From positions 1 through 11,625 of the forward strand of contig JAZDFC010000040.1 in the NCBI GenBank assembly GCA_043808235.1: 11,625 nt of DNA, given 5' to 3'. Position numbers and translations under genes: made by a program. Below, piece after piece: positions 1 to 7,900 of the stretch. The stretch comes from JAZDFC01 sp043808235 (GTDB taxonomy: Bacteria > Bacteroidota > Ignavibacteria > Ignavibacteriales > Melioribacteraceae). Positions within the stretch are counted from its first letter, which is position 1. Every line of letters begins with the position of its first letter. Below the pieces are notes generated by a model that was not told the DNA's origin, made no database searches, and saw only the letters and a program-made list of their open reading frames with translations.

Positions 1-162
1 TGAATAACTGCTTAACGTTAAGGAGGTTGGCATAATGGTCAGACTACCGATTTCATTTTCCGGCGCTATTGATGCTATTACCATCCAATAGAATGGATAC
101 ACAAATATCAGCGCGCAGACGGTAAGAGCAAGATAAAACAATATTGATTTAATTTTTTTCAA
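1..162 (-). CDS. Sugar ABC transporter permease, MalG/UgpE type (N-terminal part, cut by window edge)
   Basis: This is the first 54 codons of a second inner-membrane ABC permease; the rest lies beyond the left edge. The start is TTG at 162-160, which overlaps the TGA stop of the preceding permease (TTGA), so translation is probably coupled. A weak purine-rich GAGAAA lies a few bases upstream. The reading begins MKKIKSILFYLALTVCALIF and continues with VYPFYWMV, then a short periplasmic stretch (APENEIG, then MPTSLTLSSYS). A short basic N-terminus, a first membrane helix ending in a P-F-W-M-type motif, and a following 'P..LTL.NY'-like segment are hallmarks of the MalG/UgpE/AraQ half of carbohydrate ABC importers. 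It would pair with the permease at 159-1019. The family call is firm; the substrate is unknown. It is too short for the track's cut-off but open through to the edge. Confidence 0.85.
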   Translation of the reverse strand, partial: MKKIKSILFYLALTVCALIFVYPFYWMVIASIAPENEIGSLTIMPTSLTLSSYS

Positions 163-1019
163 TGGTCTTTCTCAATGAATTTTTTCTGAATCATTACAAC
201 CGCTAAAATGATGAATGCAAAAAATAAACCGAGGGTCGCCGCGTATCCCATATGGTAATAGAAGAATCCTTGTTTATAAATGTAAAGTACCGCGGAGACT
301 GTGCTGTTCAAGGGTCCGCCACCAGTCATAATATATGGTTCGATAAACAATGAAAATCCGCCGATGGTTGAAAGGATCACTACCATAAAAATAGTCGGAT
401 TTATCATTGGCAGCGTAATTTTGAAAAATTTTTGCCAGTGATTTGCGCCTTCAAGATCAGCGGCTTCATAATATTGTGCCGGAACCGTTTGCAGTCCAAC
501 TAAAAAAAGAATGATGTAAAGTCCGACATTTTTCCATGTTGCCATCACCGCAATTGAAACCATCGCAATACCCGGATCAGTCAACCACCCTACTTTACTA
601 AGCCCTACTCCGGTTAATAATCTATTGAACAATCCTGTATCAAATCCGTAAAGTTGTTGCCACAAAATAGTAACAACGACTCCCGAAACAATCACCGGGA
701 GAAAAAACGCTCCTCTAAAAACTCCACGCAACTTTATTTTTTGATTTAATATTTCTGCGAGAAATAATGCTACAATTATTTGTAATGGTATATGAATAAC
801 CAAAAAGATGAGCGTATTGCCCATCGATTTAATGAAAGTTTTATCATTGAATAATCTGATGTAATTATTTATGCCGGTGTATTCCATCGGGGCGATGATG
901 TTCCATTTATGGAACGTAAGTACAATTGAAAAAATAACCGGGAATGCAACGAACAGTAAAAAATGAACGATGTATGGCGAAACAAGTAAATAGGGTAATA
1001 TTTTTTTTCTGGTAATCAT
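159..1019 (-). CDS. Sugar ABC transporter permease, MalF/UgpA type
   Basis: Inner-membrane subunit (286 aa, normal for the family) of a carbohydrate ABC importer. About six hydrophobic segments are visible, near residues 9-36, 66-90, 102-123, 150-176, 206-228 and 256-277. The cytoplasmic EAA loop, which contacts the ATPase, is well kept at about 185-204: E185-A-A, G191-A, then F..ITLP. The GGGPLNST segment at 233-240 is also typical of MalF-like subunits. The ATG start at 1019 overlaps the TGA stop of the binding-protein gene (ATGA), with no clear ribosome site of its own, which suggests translational coupling. The next gene, another permease, overlaps its stop in turn. Binding protein followed by two permeases is the classic CUT1 order. 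No ATPase gene is visible here, so a shared MsmX/UgpC-like ATPase or one further left is needed. Substrate cannot be read from sequence. Confidence 0.95.
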   Translation of the reverse strand: MITRKKILPYLLVSPYIVHFLLFVAFPVIFSIVLTFHKWNIIAPMEYTGINNYIRLFNDKTFIKSMGNTLIFLVIHIPLQIIVALFLAEILNQKIKLRGVFRGAFFLPVIVSGVVVTILWQQLYGFDTGLFNRLLTGVGLSKVGWLTDPGIAMVSIAVMATWKNVGLYIILFLVGLQTVPAQYYEAADLEGANHWQKFFKITLPMINPTIFMVVILSTIGGFSLFIEPYIMTGGGPLNSTVSAVLYIYKQGFFYYHMGYAATLGLFFAFIILAVVMIQKKFIEKDH

Positions 1020-2311
1020 TTTAAAAACAATAGGTTAACCGCATCCGAAGCATCTTTAACAGCTTGTTCGGGTGTCTTCATTCCATAAATAACGCATGCT
1101 TCGTACTCTTGAGAGATCAAATCAAATACTTCTTTGAGAACCGGTGAAGCATCAGTTCCCCTAACATATTTCGATTGATCTGCAAAAATTTTCATCTTCG
1201 GATTTTTCTTAAAATAATTCCCAAAGTATGGATCAACATTAATATTTTTTCTTCTTGGAAGCTGATTGGTAAATTCCAAAAGTTTAAGATCGCCATCACG
1301 ATCAATCAGTGTTTTCACATATTCCCATGCGACCTGTGGTTTTTTACAAGTTTTGAAAATCACAATATTTTTAGGATCACCATACGTGTAAATCGGTCCT
1401 TTATGATCATCGGGCACGGGCATAGAACTGAAGTTATATTCAAATCCTTTGGGCTTAAACTTATCCGCGTGTGCAATCTCCCATGGACCGGTGAACCTTG
1501 TCGCGATTATTTCCGAAAGAAAAACATCCTGTCTTGCTGAGAGTTGTTCCTTTGAGAAATAATTTTTCTGGTAGAGCATTCGAAGAAATTTGAATACTCC
1601 GACACCATATTCGTTGTCGAATACGGCTTTATTATTTTTTACTAATGGGGCGCCGCCGGAAGCTGCAAGATATAAAGGATAGAAATCAAAAAATCTTTGC
1701 CACCAGGTTACGAGCACTTCCGAATATCCGAACCACCGATCTACGTAACCGTCGCCGTTAACATCTTTTTGAAATTTTGCGGAGAATCTAAAAAAATCAG
1801 CGTACGTTTGAGGCGGCGAAGATGAACCCAAATCCGACATCATCTTTTCATTGTAGATAAGCATTATCGGATTGATCTTCCAGGGGATTTGATAGATATG
1901 ACCATCGAGTGATCTAATTTCCTCTATCACTTCGCTATCGCATCTTTCATTTATAAAATCCATAAATCCCTCGAGTGTATCAAGAGCCACCAAAACCTTT
2001 GCCTGTGCGTATGCTTCTACATCGCCCTGCCACATGTTCGAATAGATATCCGGAGTAGTTTTACCAACTACCGCCGCAAGAATAATTTCTTCGCTTGATC
2101 GCCCTTCCGGGACAGGTTGATATTTAACTGAAACATTCTGGTTATTTTTATTCCAATTTTCCGTCTTCACTTTTGCAAATTGAATTTCATAACTATTGTT
2201 GGAACACCAATAGATCAACTTCATATCGGAACTTTCATTGCCCGAATTACATGACTGTAAAGGCAACCAGATCAAAATCAGCAAAACAATATTTATAAAA
2301 AGTCTTTTCAT
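1016..2311 (-). CDS. Extracellular sugar-binding lipoprotein of an ABC importer (SBP family 1)
   Basis: A 431-residue substrate-binding protein that should be lipid-anchored and hand a carbohydrate to the two permeases encoded directly downstream. It has a lipoprotein signal peptide with lipobox LQSC, the modified residue being Cys21, followed by CNSGN. The mature part starts with a typical family-1 strand (KLIYWCSNN, about 31-39), then a conserved region with TPDIYSNMW near 86-94 and the IPWKINPIMLIYNEKMM segment at about 142-158, the usual 'P....~~~~YN' hallmark of UgpB/MalE-like proteins. Residues 183-191 read DVNGDGYVD, matching the DxNxDGxxD pattern of Ca-binding loops. Aromatic residues are frequent, as expected for sugar stacking. 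The ATG lies 6 bases after the TAG stop of the foldase gene, and its last bases overlap the permease start (ATGA). Family call is strong; the ligand is unknown. Confidence 0.95.
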   Translation of the reverse strand: MKRLFINIVLLILIWLPLQSCNSGNESSDMKLIYWCSNNSYEIQFAKVKTENWNKNNQNVSVKYQPVPEGRSSEEIILAAVVGKTTPDIYSNMWQGDVEAYAQAKVLVALDTLEGFMDFINERCDSEVIEEIRSLDGHIYQIPWKINPIMLIYNEKMMSDLGSSSPPQTYADFFRFSAKFQKDVNGDGYVDRWFGYSEVLVTWWQRFFDFYPLYLAASGGAPLVKNNKAVFDNEYGVGVFKFLRMLYQKNYFSKEQLSARQDVFLSEIIATRFTGPWEIAHADKFKPKGFEYNFSSMPVPDDHKGPIYTYGDPKNIVIFKTCKKPQVAWEYVKTLIDRDGDLKLLEFTNQLPRRKNINVDPYFGNYFKKNPKMKIFADQSKYVRGTDASPVLKEVFDLISQEYEACVIYGMKTPEQAVKDASDAVNLLFLK

Positions 2312-2317
2312 TATTTT

Positions 2318-3832
2318 CTATTCCCAGTTAACCCAATCATTATCGATTGATGGAAATGCCGGTCTGGGAATCAGATTGCCTCTTTTAGCAATGAACATCT
2401 CGATCGCTTTTTTATCGTTTTCGGTTGATAGTTTAATCTTGGCAAGAATCTTTTCATCAATCACAACTTTATATTTTTGTTTCAACTCAAGAACTTTGTG
2501 TAAAATTTTTTTTGAAAGTTCGTCGCTCATAATTTCAGATTGAGATTTTTTCTTTTCTTTTAGTAAACTTTGTTCTTCGGAATTTAATGTAATGGAATTA
2601 GCTAATTCATTTCTGTAAGCGCTGTAAGATATTTTTTCCTTCCACCAATTCGATTGTTTAATCACCCATTCGGATTTGTTATATCCCTTTTGGTAAGCTT
2701 CTATTATCAACAACTTATCTCTTACCATAAGCCAAACTAAATCTTCTAAAGATTTTGATAATCCAACCAAATTGTTTTTAGATAATTTTACATATTGCTC
2801 ACGGTTCCTAAACCAGATGATAAATTCGTCCAAAGATATTTTATGGTTCTTGCATTCAACCAACGTTAAACCGGTGTACTTAGCACCTCTTTTTAATCCG
2901 AGATTAGTTAATGCAATTTCAAGTTTGTCATCTAATTTCCATTCGGAATATATTTCGGGTGTAAGAATAAATTTTCCAAGATAAGTGCGTAACACATTAA
3001 ACACATCACGTTTGATAATTGGATTTTCATCTTCGAATAATCCCTTCACATATTGATCCGACAAAACATCCATTTTGCTTTTAGTAATCGCTTCAATCGA
3101 TTCGGCTTTCAGTTTGTTATATTCTGCTTCACCGGTGATCATGCTTTTAATAATATTATCAATCTTAATTATATACCAGCCGTCATCAGTATGAATGGGA
3201 GCGGAAATTATTCCGGCTTTCAGTGTATCTACTATTTGAGCGAACTGCGGATTTTTCATATAGATACTGTAAAGACTACTCGAAAGCCGCCTGTCATCGA
3301 TCAAAACAGAATCACTTAAAAGGGAATTGAAAAGAGAGTCAAACGAAATACCGTTTTTAAATTGCTTCAAAAAAGTTTCCAGATTCTCTGAATTCTCAGC
3401 ATATAACCATCTGAGTTCATATTGACTTTTTTTCTTTTCGATGATCTTATTAATCTCTGCATCATTTATTTTAACCTTCGGTACAATTTCTTTCTTGAAC
3501 ATTTCTTCAGAAGCTAAATCAGATTCAATATCACGATGGAGCGCTTTGGTTTCTTCTTTTTTTAGAAGGTTATTATTATAACCTTCTAGAGCGAGCAGCT
3601 TTTCATTGATCATGTAATTAAGATGTGTTAGTTTCGAATTCTTTTTTCTTTTTGTGAAAGCTGGTCCATATTCATAACTATAGATGAACTCTTCCGCGGT
3701 AATCTTAACTGATCCGACTTGAGCAACAATTTCATTTTTAATTTTTGAATTTCCATTCCCTTCAAAAAATAAATTTTGCGAATAGCTTTTGCTTAAACTG
3801 AAAGACAGCAGTATGAGTAAGATTATCTTCAA
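2318..3832 (-). CDS. SurA/PrsA-like periplasmic foldase with degenerate parvulin domain
   Basis: A 504-residue exported protein. The signal peptide covers about residues 1-19, ending SYSQ. Residues 35-135 resemble the helical SurA-N chaperone module (VGSVKITAEEF, then a helix with NEKLLALEG). Residues 138-226 have the outline of a parvulin rotamase domain, ending GIISAPIHTDDGWYIIKID, but the usual histidines of the 'SHIL' and 'GYHII' motifs are Arg/Trp-like here (ELRWLY; GWYII) and the GGDLG segment is replaced by DDRRLSSSL. Residues 326-470 look like a second copy of the helical module (KISLDEF, then RDKLLIIEAY, and KKKSQSEI beside KKKSQYEL of the first copy) without a parvulin insert. Isomerase activity is therefore doubtful, and a chaperone role for outer-membrane or secreted products of this operon is more plausible. 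The start is TTG at 3832 with AAGAAG just upstream; the frame has no ATG before an upstream stop at 3869-3871. Confidence 0.8.
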   Translation of the reverse strand: MKIILLILLSFSLSKSYSQNLFFEGNGNSKIKNEIVAQVGSVKITAEEFIYSYEYGPAFTKRKKNSKLTHLNYMINEKLLALEGYNNNLLKKEETKALHRDIESDLASEEMFKKEIVPKVKINDAEINKIIEKKKSQYELRWLYAENSENLETFLKQFKNGISFDSLFNSLLSDSVLIDDRRLSSSLYSIYMKNPQFAQIVDTLKAGIISAPIHTDDGWYIIKIDNIIKSMITGEAEYNKLKAESIEAITKSKMDVLSDQYVKGLFEDENPIIKRDVFNVLRTYLGKFILTPEIYSEWKLDDKLEIALTNLGLKRGAKYTGLTLVECKNHKISLDEFIIWFRNREQYVKLSKNNLVGLSKSLEDLVWLMVRDKLLIIEAYQKGYNKSEWVIKQSNWWKEKISYSAYRNELANSITLNSEEQSLLKEKKKSQSEIMSDELSKKILHKVLELKQKYKVVIDEKILAKIKLSTENDKKAIEMFIAKRGNLIPRPAFPSIDNDWVNWE

Positions 3833-3856
3833 ATTCTTCTTTAAACGATGATTGAC

Positions 3857-3868
3857 ATTTGTACAAAT
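3857..3868. repeat. 12-bp perfect palindrome in the gap before the foldase gene
   Basis: ATTTGTACAAAT reads the same on both strands and lies in the 43-base gap between the PorV-like and foldase genes. It could be an operator half-site pair or a chance event in AT-rich DNA. It is too short and lacks a T-run for a terminator. Confidence 0.35.
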
Positions 3869-3871
3869 TTA
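3864..3871 (-). promoter_or_regulatory. Candidate internal promoter -7 element (TAnnTTTG type)
   Basis: TAAATTTG on the minus strand fits the Bacteroidota -7 consensus and would start a transcript about 25-30 bases before the TTG of the foldase gene. No TTG-type upstream element is seen, and it overlaps the palindrome. It might give the foldase-ABC half of the cluster its own expression. Confidence 0.28.
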
Positions 3872-3875
3872 ACTA

Positions 3876-4955
3876 CTAGAATTTTATCCCGACAGAAAAA
3901 CTGTGAACATTTTTTAATTTGCCAAAATCTCTAAATGCGTAATCGAATCTCACAATTGCCGAGCTTAAAAGCATTTTGGAATTTACACCGGCGCCGATTG
4001 AAAACCCACCCTCAGCGTCTTTAAGAAAAAGTGAATTATATCCTCCTCTTATCGAAAATATTTCCATAAAAGAAAACTCCGAACCAACATTTAAACTCTG
4101 GTAATCATTACTTGGCACAAGAGCATCGGCGGCAACCGTAAGTTTATAATCTTCATATTGAAAAGCCGGGGTGGAAACACCGATCTGAAAATAAAGGGGT
4201 AAATCCCATAAGTCCATTTCAATATCGGTAGGGATTCTGTCGTTTGAACCTTGTTTAGTATCGTCAACACGAATAAAATATCGCGAGTCTCTTCCCTCTA
4301 AGCGCATGGGTGTTCCGAAATTTGTCATTACCGCACCGATAGTCATTCCTCCCAGAAGATCAGTTTTGAAAATAGTGCCTGCATCAATGGCGAAGGCTGA
4401 AGAACTCATGTGCCAAATAGACTGTTTAATATACTTTGCAGTTATTCCGATTGAGAACCTGTCGGTAAGTTTTCTTGCAAAAGATAAAGCGATTGAAATA
4501 TCGGAGGCGCTGAAATTTTCACCCGTTCCTTCCGGTTGTTCAACTGTTCTGACTTTCATATCTCCCATTGAAAGAGAAGTAAGACTTAAACCAAAATTGC
4601 CGAAATCTCCTAAGGGAATTACCAAACCTGCATAATCAAATTTTGTATCAGCGATCCAGTCGGTATGCACCAGGATTACTTCGTATTGCGTTAGATTAGC
4701 AACTCCGCTAACATTCCAATACAAAGCAGAAGCATCATTAGCTAAACTTACAAAAGCGCCTCCCATTGAGTTTGCCGAAGCGCCGACACCTATCTCCAGA
4801 AAAGAAGCGGCAGTTGTTCCCACCTTAGATACATTTTGTGAAAAGAGCAAGTGATTCGCTGAGAAGAAAATCATGACAACGAAAAATATATTTATGTAAG
4901 ATTTTTTATTCATAACATTCTCATGCAAGAATTTATATTTTATTGATTTCATCAT
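3876..4955 (-). CDS. PorV/PorQ-like outer-membrane beta-barrel protein
   Basis: A protein of the PorV/PorQ family, related to FadL-type outer-membrane barrels. In Porphyromonas, PorV carries T9SS cargo to the surface attachment complex. The diagnostic N-terminal hatch-like motif is present at about residues 59-87: MGGAFVSLANDASALYWN, followed by SGVANL (family pattern MGGAF..L..D..A.YWNPAG). The rest alternates as amphipathic strands with regular Gly/aromatic spacing and ends on SVGIKF, a terminal Phe as expected for barrels. I chose ATG 4955 (359 aa) because it overlaps the upstream stop as ATGA and has GGTGA four bases before it; the signal peptide then has a long basic n-region and cleaves after FSQ at about 40. 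ATG 4913 (345 aa) gives a more usual signal peptide and is a real alternative. A longer reading from 5063 is unlikely. Co-translation with the large secreted protein upstream suggests a joint function. Confidence 0.88.
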   Translation of the reverse strand: MMKSIKYKFLHENVMNKKSYINIFFVVMIFFSANHLLFSQNVSKVGTTAASFLEIGVGASANSMGGAFVSLANDASALYWNVSGVANLTQYEVILVHTDWIADTKFDYAGLVIPLGDFGNFGLSLTSLSMGDMKVRTVEQPEGTGENFSASDISIALSFARKLTDRFSIGITAKYIKQSIWHMSSSAFAIDAGTIFKTDLLGGMTIGAVMTNFGTPMRLEGRDSRYFIRVDDTKQGSNDRIPTDIEMDLWDLPLYFQIGVSTPAFQYEDYKLTVAADALVPSNDYQSLNVGSEFSFMEIFSIRGGYNSLFLKDAEGGFSIGAGVNSKMLLSSAIVRFDYAFRDFGKLKNVHSFSVGIKF

Positions 4956-7900
4956 TTTATCACCGCGAACTTTCCGATCTTTTGACCGACACCGGGAGCT
5001 TCTATCTGAAAAACATAAACTCCGTAGGCGATGTCCATTCCATCCTTTGAAACAAGGTTCCAACCTTCCTGCCCGTCGGCAATCGTACTTGAATGTTCGA
5101 TCGTATTTACCAACTTTCCGCTTAACGTGTAAATACTAATTGTACATTGGCTCGGTAGATGAATAAAAAATATTCGTCTTTCGCCACGCCCAACTTCAGT
5201 TGAGAACGGTTCCCACGATGCAGCGCCAACATAAGGATTAGGAACAACAGCAATGTTGTTCATATCTGTTTGAGCTTTGCTCTTATCAAACCCTTGCCCT
5301 TTCAGCGTGAACTCATAGAATTCACCGTTTCTAAAAGGTTTCTTCGTAACAACTCTAAAAATATCTCCATACTGAGGTGGTCTCTGTTTATCCTCCGCGA
5401 TTGTAGTATCTTTGATTAAAGTGATCGACCAGCTTACATGAAGATTAGAAAAATTGGTAGCTTTTTTACCGAGTGAATCTCCGAAGACTAAAAATATCGC
5501 ATCACTATCGTTAAATATTTTATCCGATTTTAAATCCCTAAAAATAAATTGAAAATGTTCCGTCTCTTCAGTAAGATTATTCACGATAATATTAGACTGT
5601 ATCGGTTGACTGAAAGATGTAGCTGGAAACGAAAGATCACCAAAACTAGGTTCCATAAGTTTTATTTCAAAGTCCGCGGGATAATCTATTTTCTTCCCTA
5701 AATAAGCGGCTTGATATCTCGAATCAAAACCAACCTGCACAAGATAGTTGCTGTTTCCTTTAATCCATTTGGTTTTAGTCGTATCAAAATCAACCACTAC
5801 GGCGGTATCACTTTTAATATCAATTGTAAACCCGTCAAGAACCGGAGTTTGTTCATCAACGCCATTTATTTTCTGTTTCGTCACTAAAGTATCTCCGCGT
5901 AAAACGTTAATAAGTGAGTACTCCGGATGTGCAGAATTATGGAAAGGAGCGTTATCATAAAATTCTAAACGATAAGTATTAAAATTTTTAATTGAATCGG
6001 GATTGAGAATCGATATCGATGAGATCGAAATGTTTCCTGTTCCGGGTCCTGTTCCCTGGAAGGATTCTACTCCCGGCGCAAGATAACCGGCAGCTGGAGC
6101 TCTTGGGGTGATAACGGCAGTATTAATATCGGTAGTAATATTCCCGTTAATATCTTTCTTTAGAATTGTTGTCGTTTCAGATGGCGGTATGCCTTCAAAA
6201 TTACCTTCGATAGTTGTCGTTTCAAATCCTCTGTCGTACGATGCGACCGCATAATAGTAAGTTTGACCGTTCTGCACGGTTGAATCTGTGAAGGAATGTT
6301 TTAATCCCGAATCGGTTCCGAGATTGAACATTGCGCCGTTCACATTTATCGGATGAAGTCCTTTCACTCCGTCGATCAAATCGAACTGTGCAATTGGATT
6401 TCTGAAAATTGATTTTCCGTAAGCATCAGTAATAACTTTATTCTCGAGGAAATTCGGTTCTGTAGACCTATAGACTCTGTATCCTTCAAAATTTATTCGC
6501 TGATAAAATTCATCGAACGTCTTTTCGGCTCTGTCATCCCAATAGAGTGTAACCTTATGATCTCCGGGAACCGCGGTTAGTATTGGTTTTTCAGGTGGTT
6601 TAGCAAAACGGTAATTCGCGTTATAGATTTGCTGTACTGTTTTCTTTCTTCTGAAGAGATCGTCTTGATTAATTCCAAAGATCATCGACATAGAAAATCT
6701 TTCCGTTTCACCTTCTTCTTCTAATTTTCGAGTGGATAGAGAATATGTATTTCTTCCGTTCATGCTAAAAAGATAACTTGAAAAATAATTTGCGAGATTA
6801 ACACCAATCATCGATTGACCATGTGGTTCAGGAAGTCCTGCAAGTACCGTCCAGTTCTCTTCATCATTGTCAAGCTCGTAAGTATGTACCGCGTAAATTT
6901 TAAAACCGGTAAGTCCTAACTGATCAGACTCGTCTTTATCAAGAATGCCGAAATTCGGTTCACAACCATTTAAATTTTGATCAGGAATCCCGTTTCCTTC
7001 TGTTCCATCAGCATCAGGACCTGTATAACCTGTATCGTATGTACCTATACCATCAGTGCCGACATCGTTATTTAAGGGTTCTCCAACATCCCACACACCG
7101 TTTTTGTTGATATCAGCATATGATTTCCAATTCGCATTCTCATCGGCATCCCAATGCTCTTTCCATGATCTACCGTAAAACTGGAAAAATTTTGTAGTAT
7201 CCTGAAATACATTTTTTAAATACGTATCTTGATTAGGATCTCTGATAAAAACTGTTGCGTTATTATCTCGTTTCTCATTGGTCAGTCCATCTGCATCGTT
7301 ATCTTGTAAATCGTCCGGAACTCCCGGGCTCTCAAGGAATGCATACCCCGCCATTCCAACCGGACTCCAATTCCCGGGACTGCCGAAGGGAACGACAGAC
7401 CAGGCGTAAGACATATCCAATAATTCGTTGTAATCACCGGCGTTATTCGATGAATTATCATGTCCGCCAATTCCCCAATCGACATATTGCGCAAATAAAG
7501 TTTTTTGGTAATCGTAAGTTCCCATATTTGTAATCTCGTAATACCAGAAGATCACGTCTTCAGCCAGCACTTGCGACCATTGAAAACCACGCGCTCTTAC
7601 CTGCATGCCCAATCCGCCTCTTGTGGGATCATCGGCATCGGGGATAAAATTATTCTTTAAGATATATTCTCTATCTTCATTGTCATCAAAAACAAAAAAC
7701 GTTTCAACATCCGCGTTAAAAATTCCCTTTCCGAAAAATCCGTTCCACTTTCCTTCCCAATCCGAAGGTCTGTCCGGCCATCTTAAAGGCCAAGTAGAAG
7801 GGATATCACTCCTTGCCGGCGTATTGCCATAAGTAGCCGAATAGCCCGGTAGAGGAGCCCAGCCATAGGTTATTGTCTGTGCACTATTCATTCGAGTAAA

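Noticed and set aside
1175..1540. 121-codon plus-strand reading frame opposite the sugar-binding protein
   Set aside because: It lies wholly antisense to a well-supported gene, and its translation shows no domain, signal peptide or family motif.
4956..5063. Longer N-terminus for the PorV-like protein starting at 5063
   Set aside because: It would overlap the preceding gene by 112 bases in another frame, adds a Cys/Arg-rich stretch unlike the family, and buries the signal peptide. The ATGA overlap start at 4955 or the ATG at 4913 fits better.
7255..7533. Plus- and minus-strand alternative frames inside the 1093-aa protein gene
   Set aside because: They are short, have no recognisable features, and overlap a region whose main frame encodes clear Ca-loop and signal-bearing protein.
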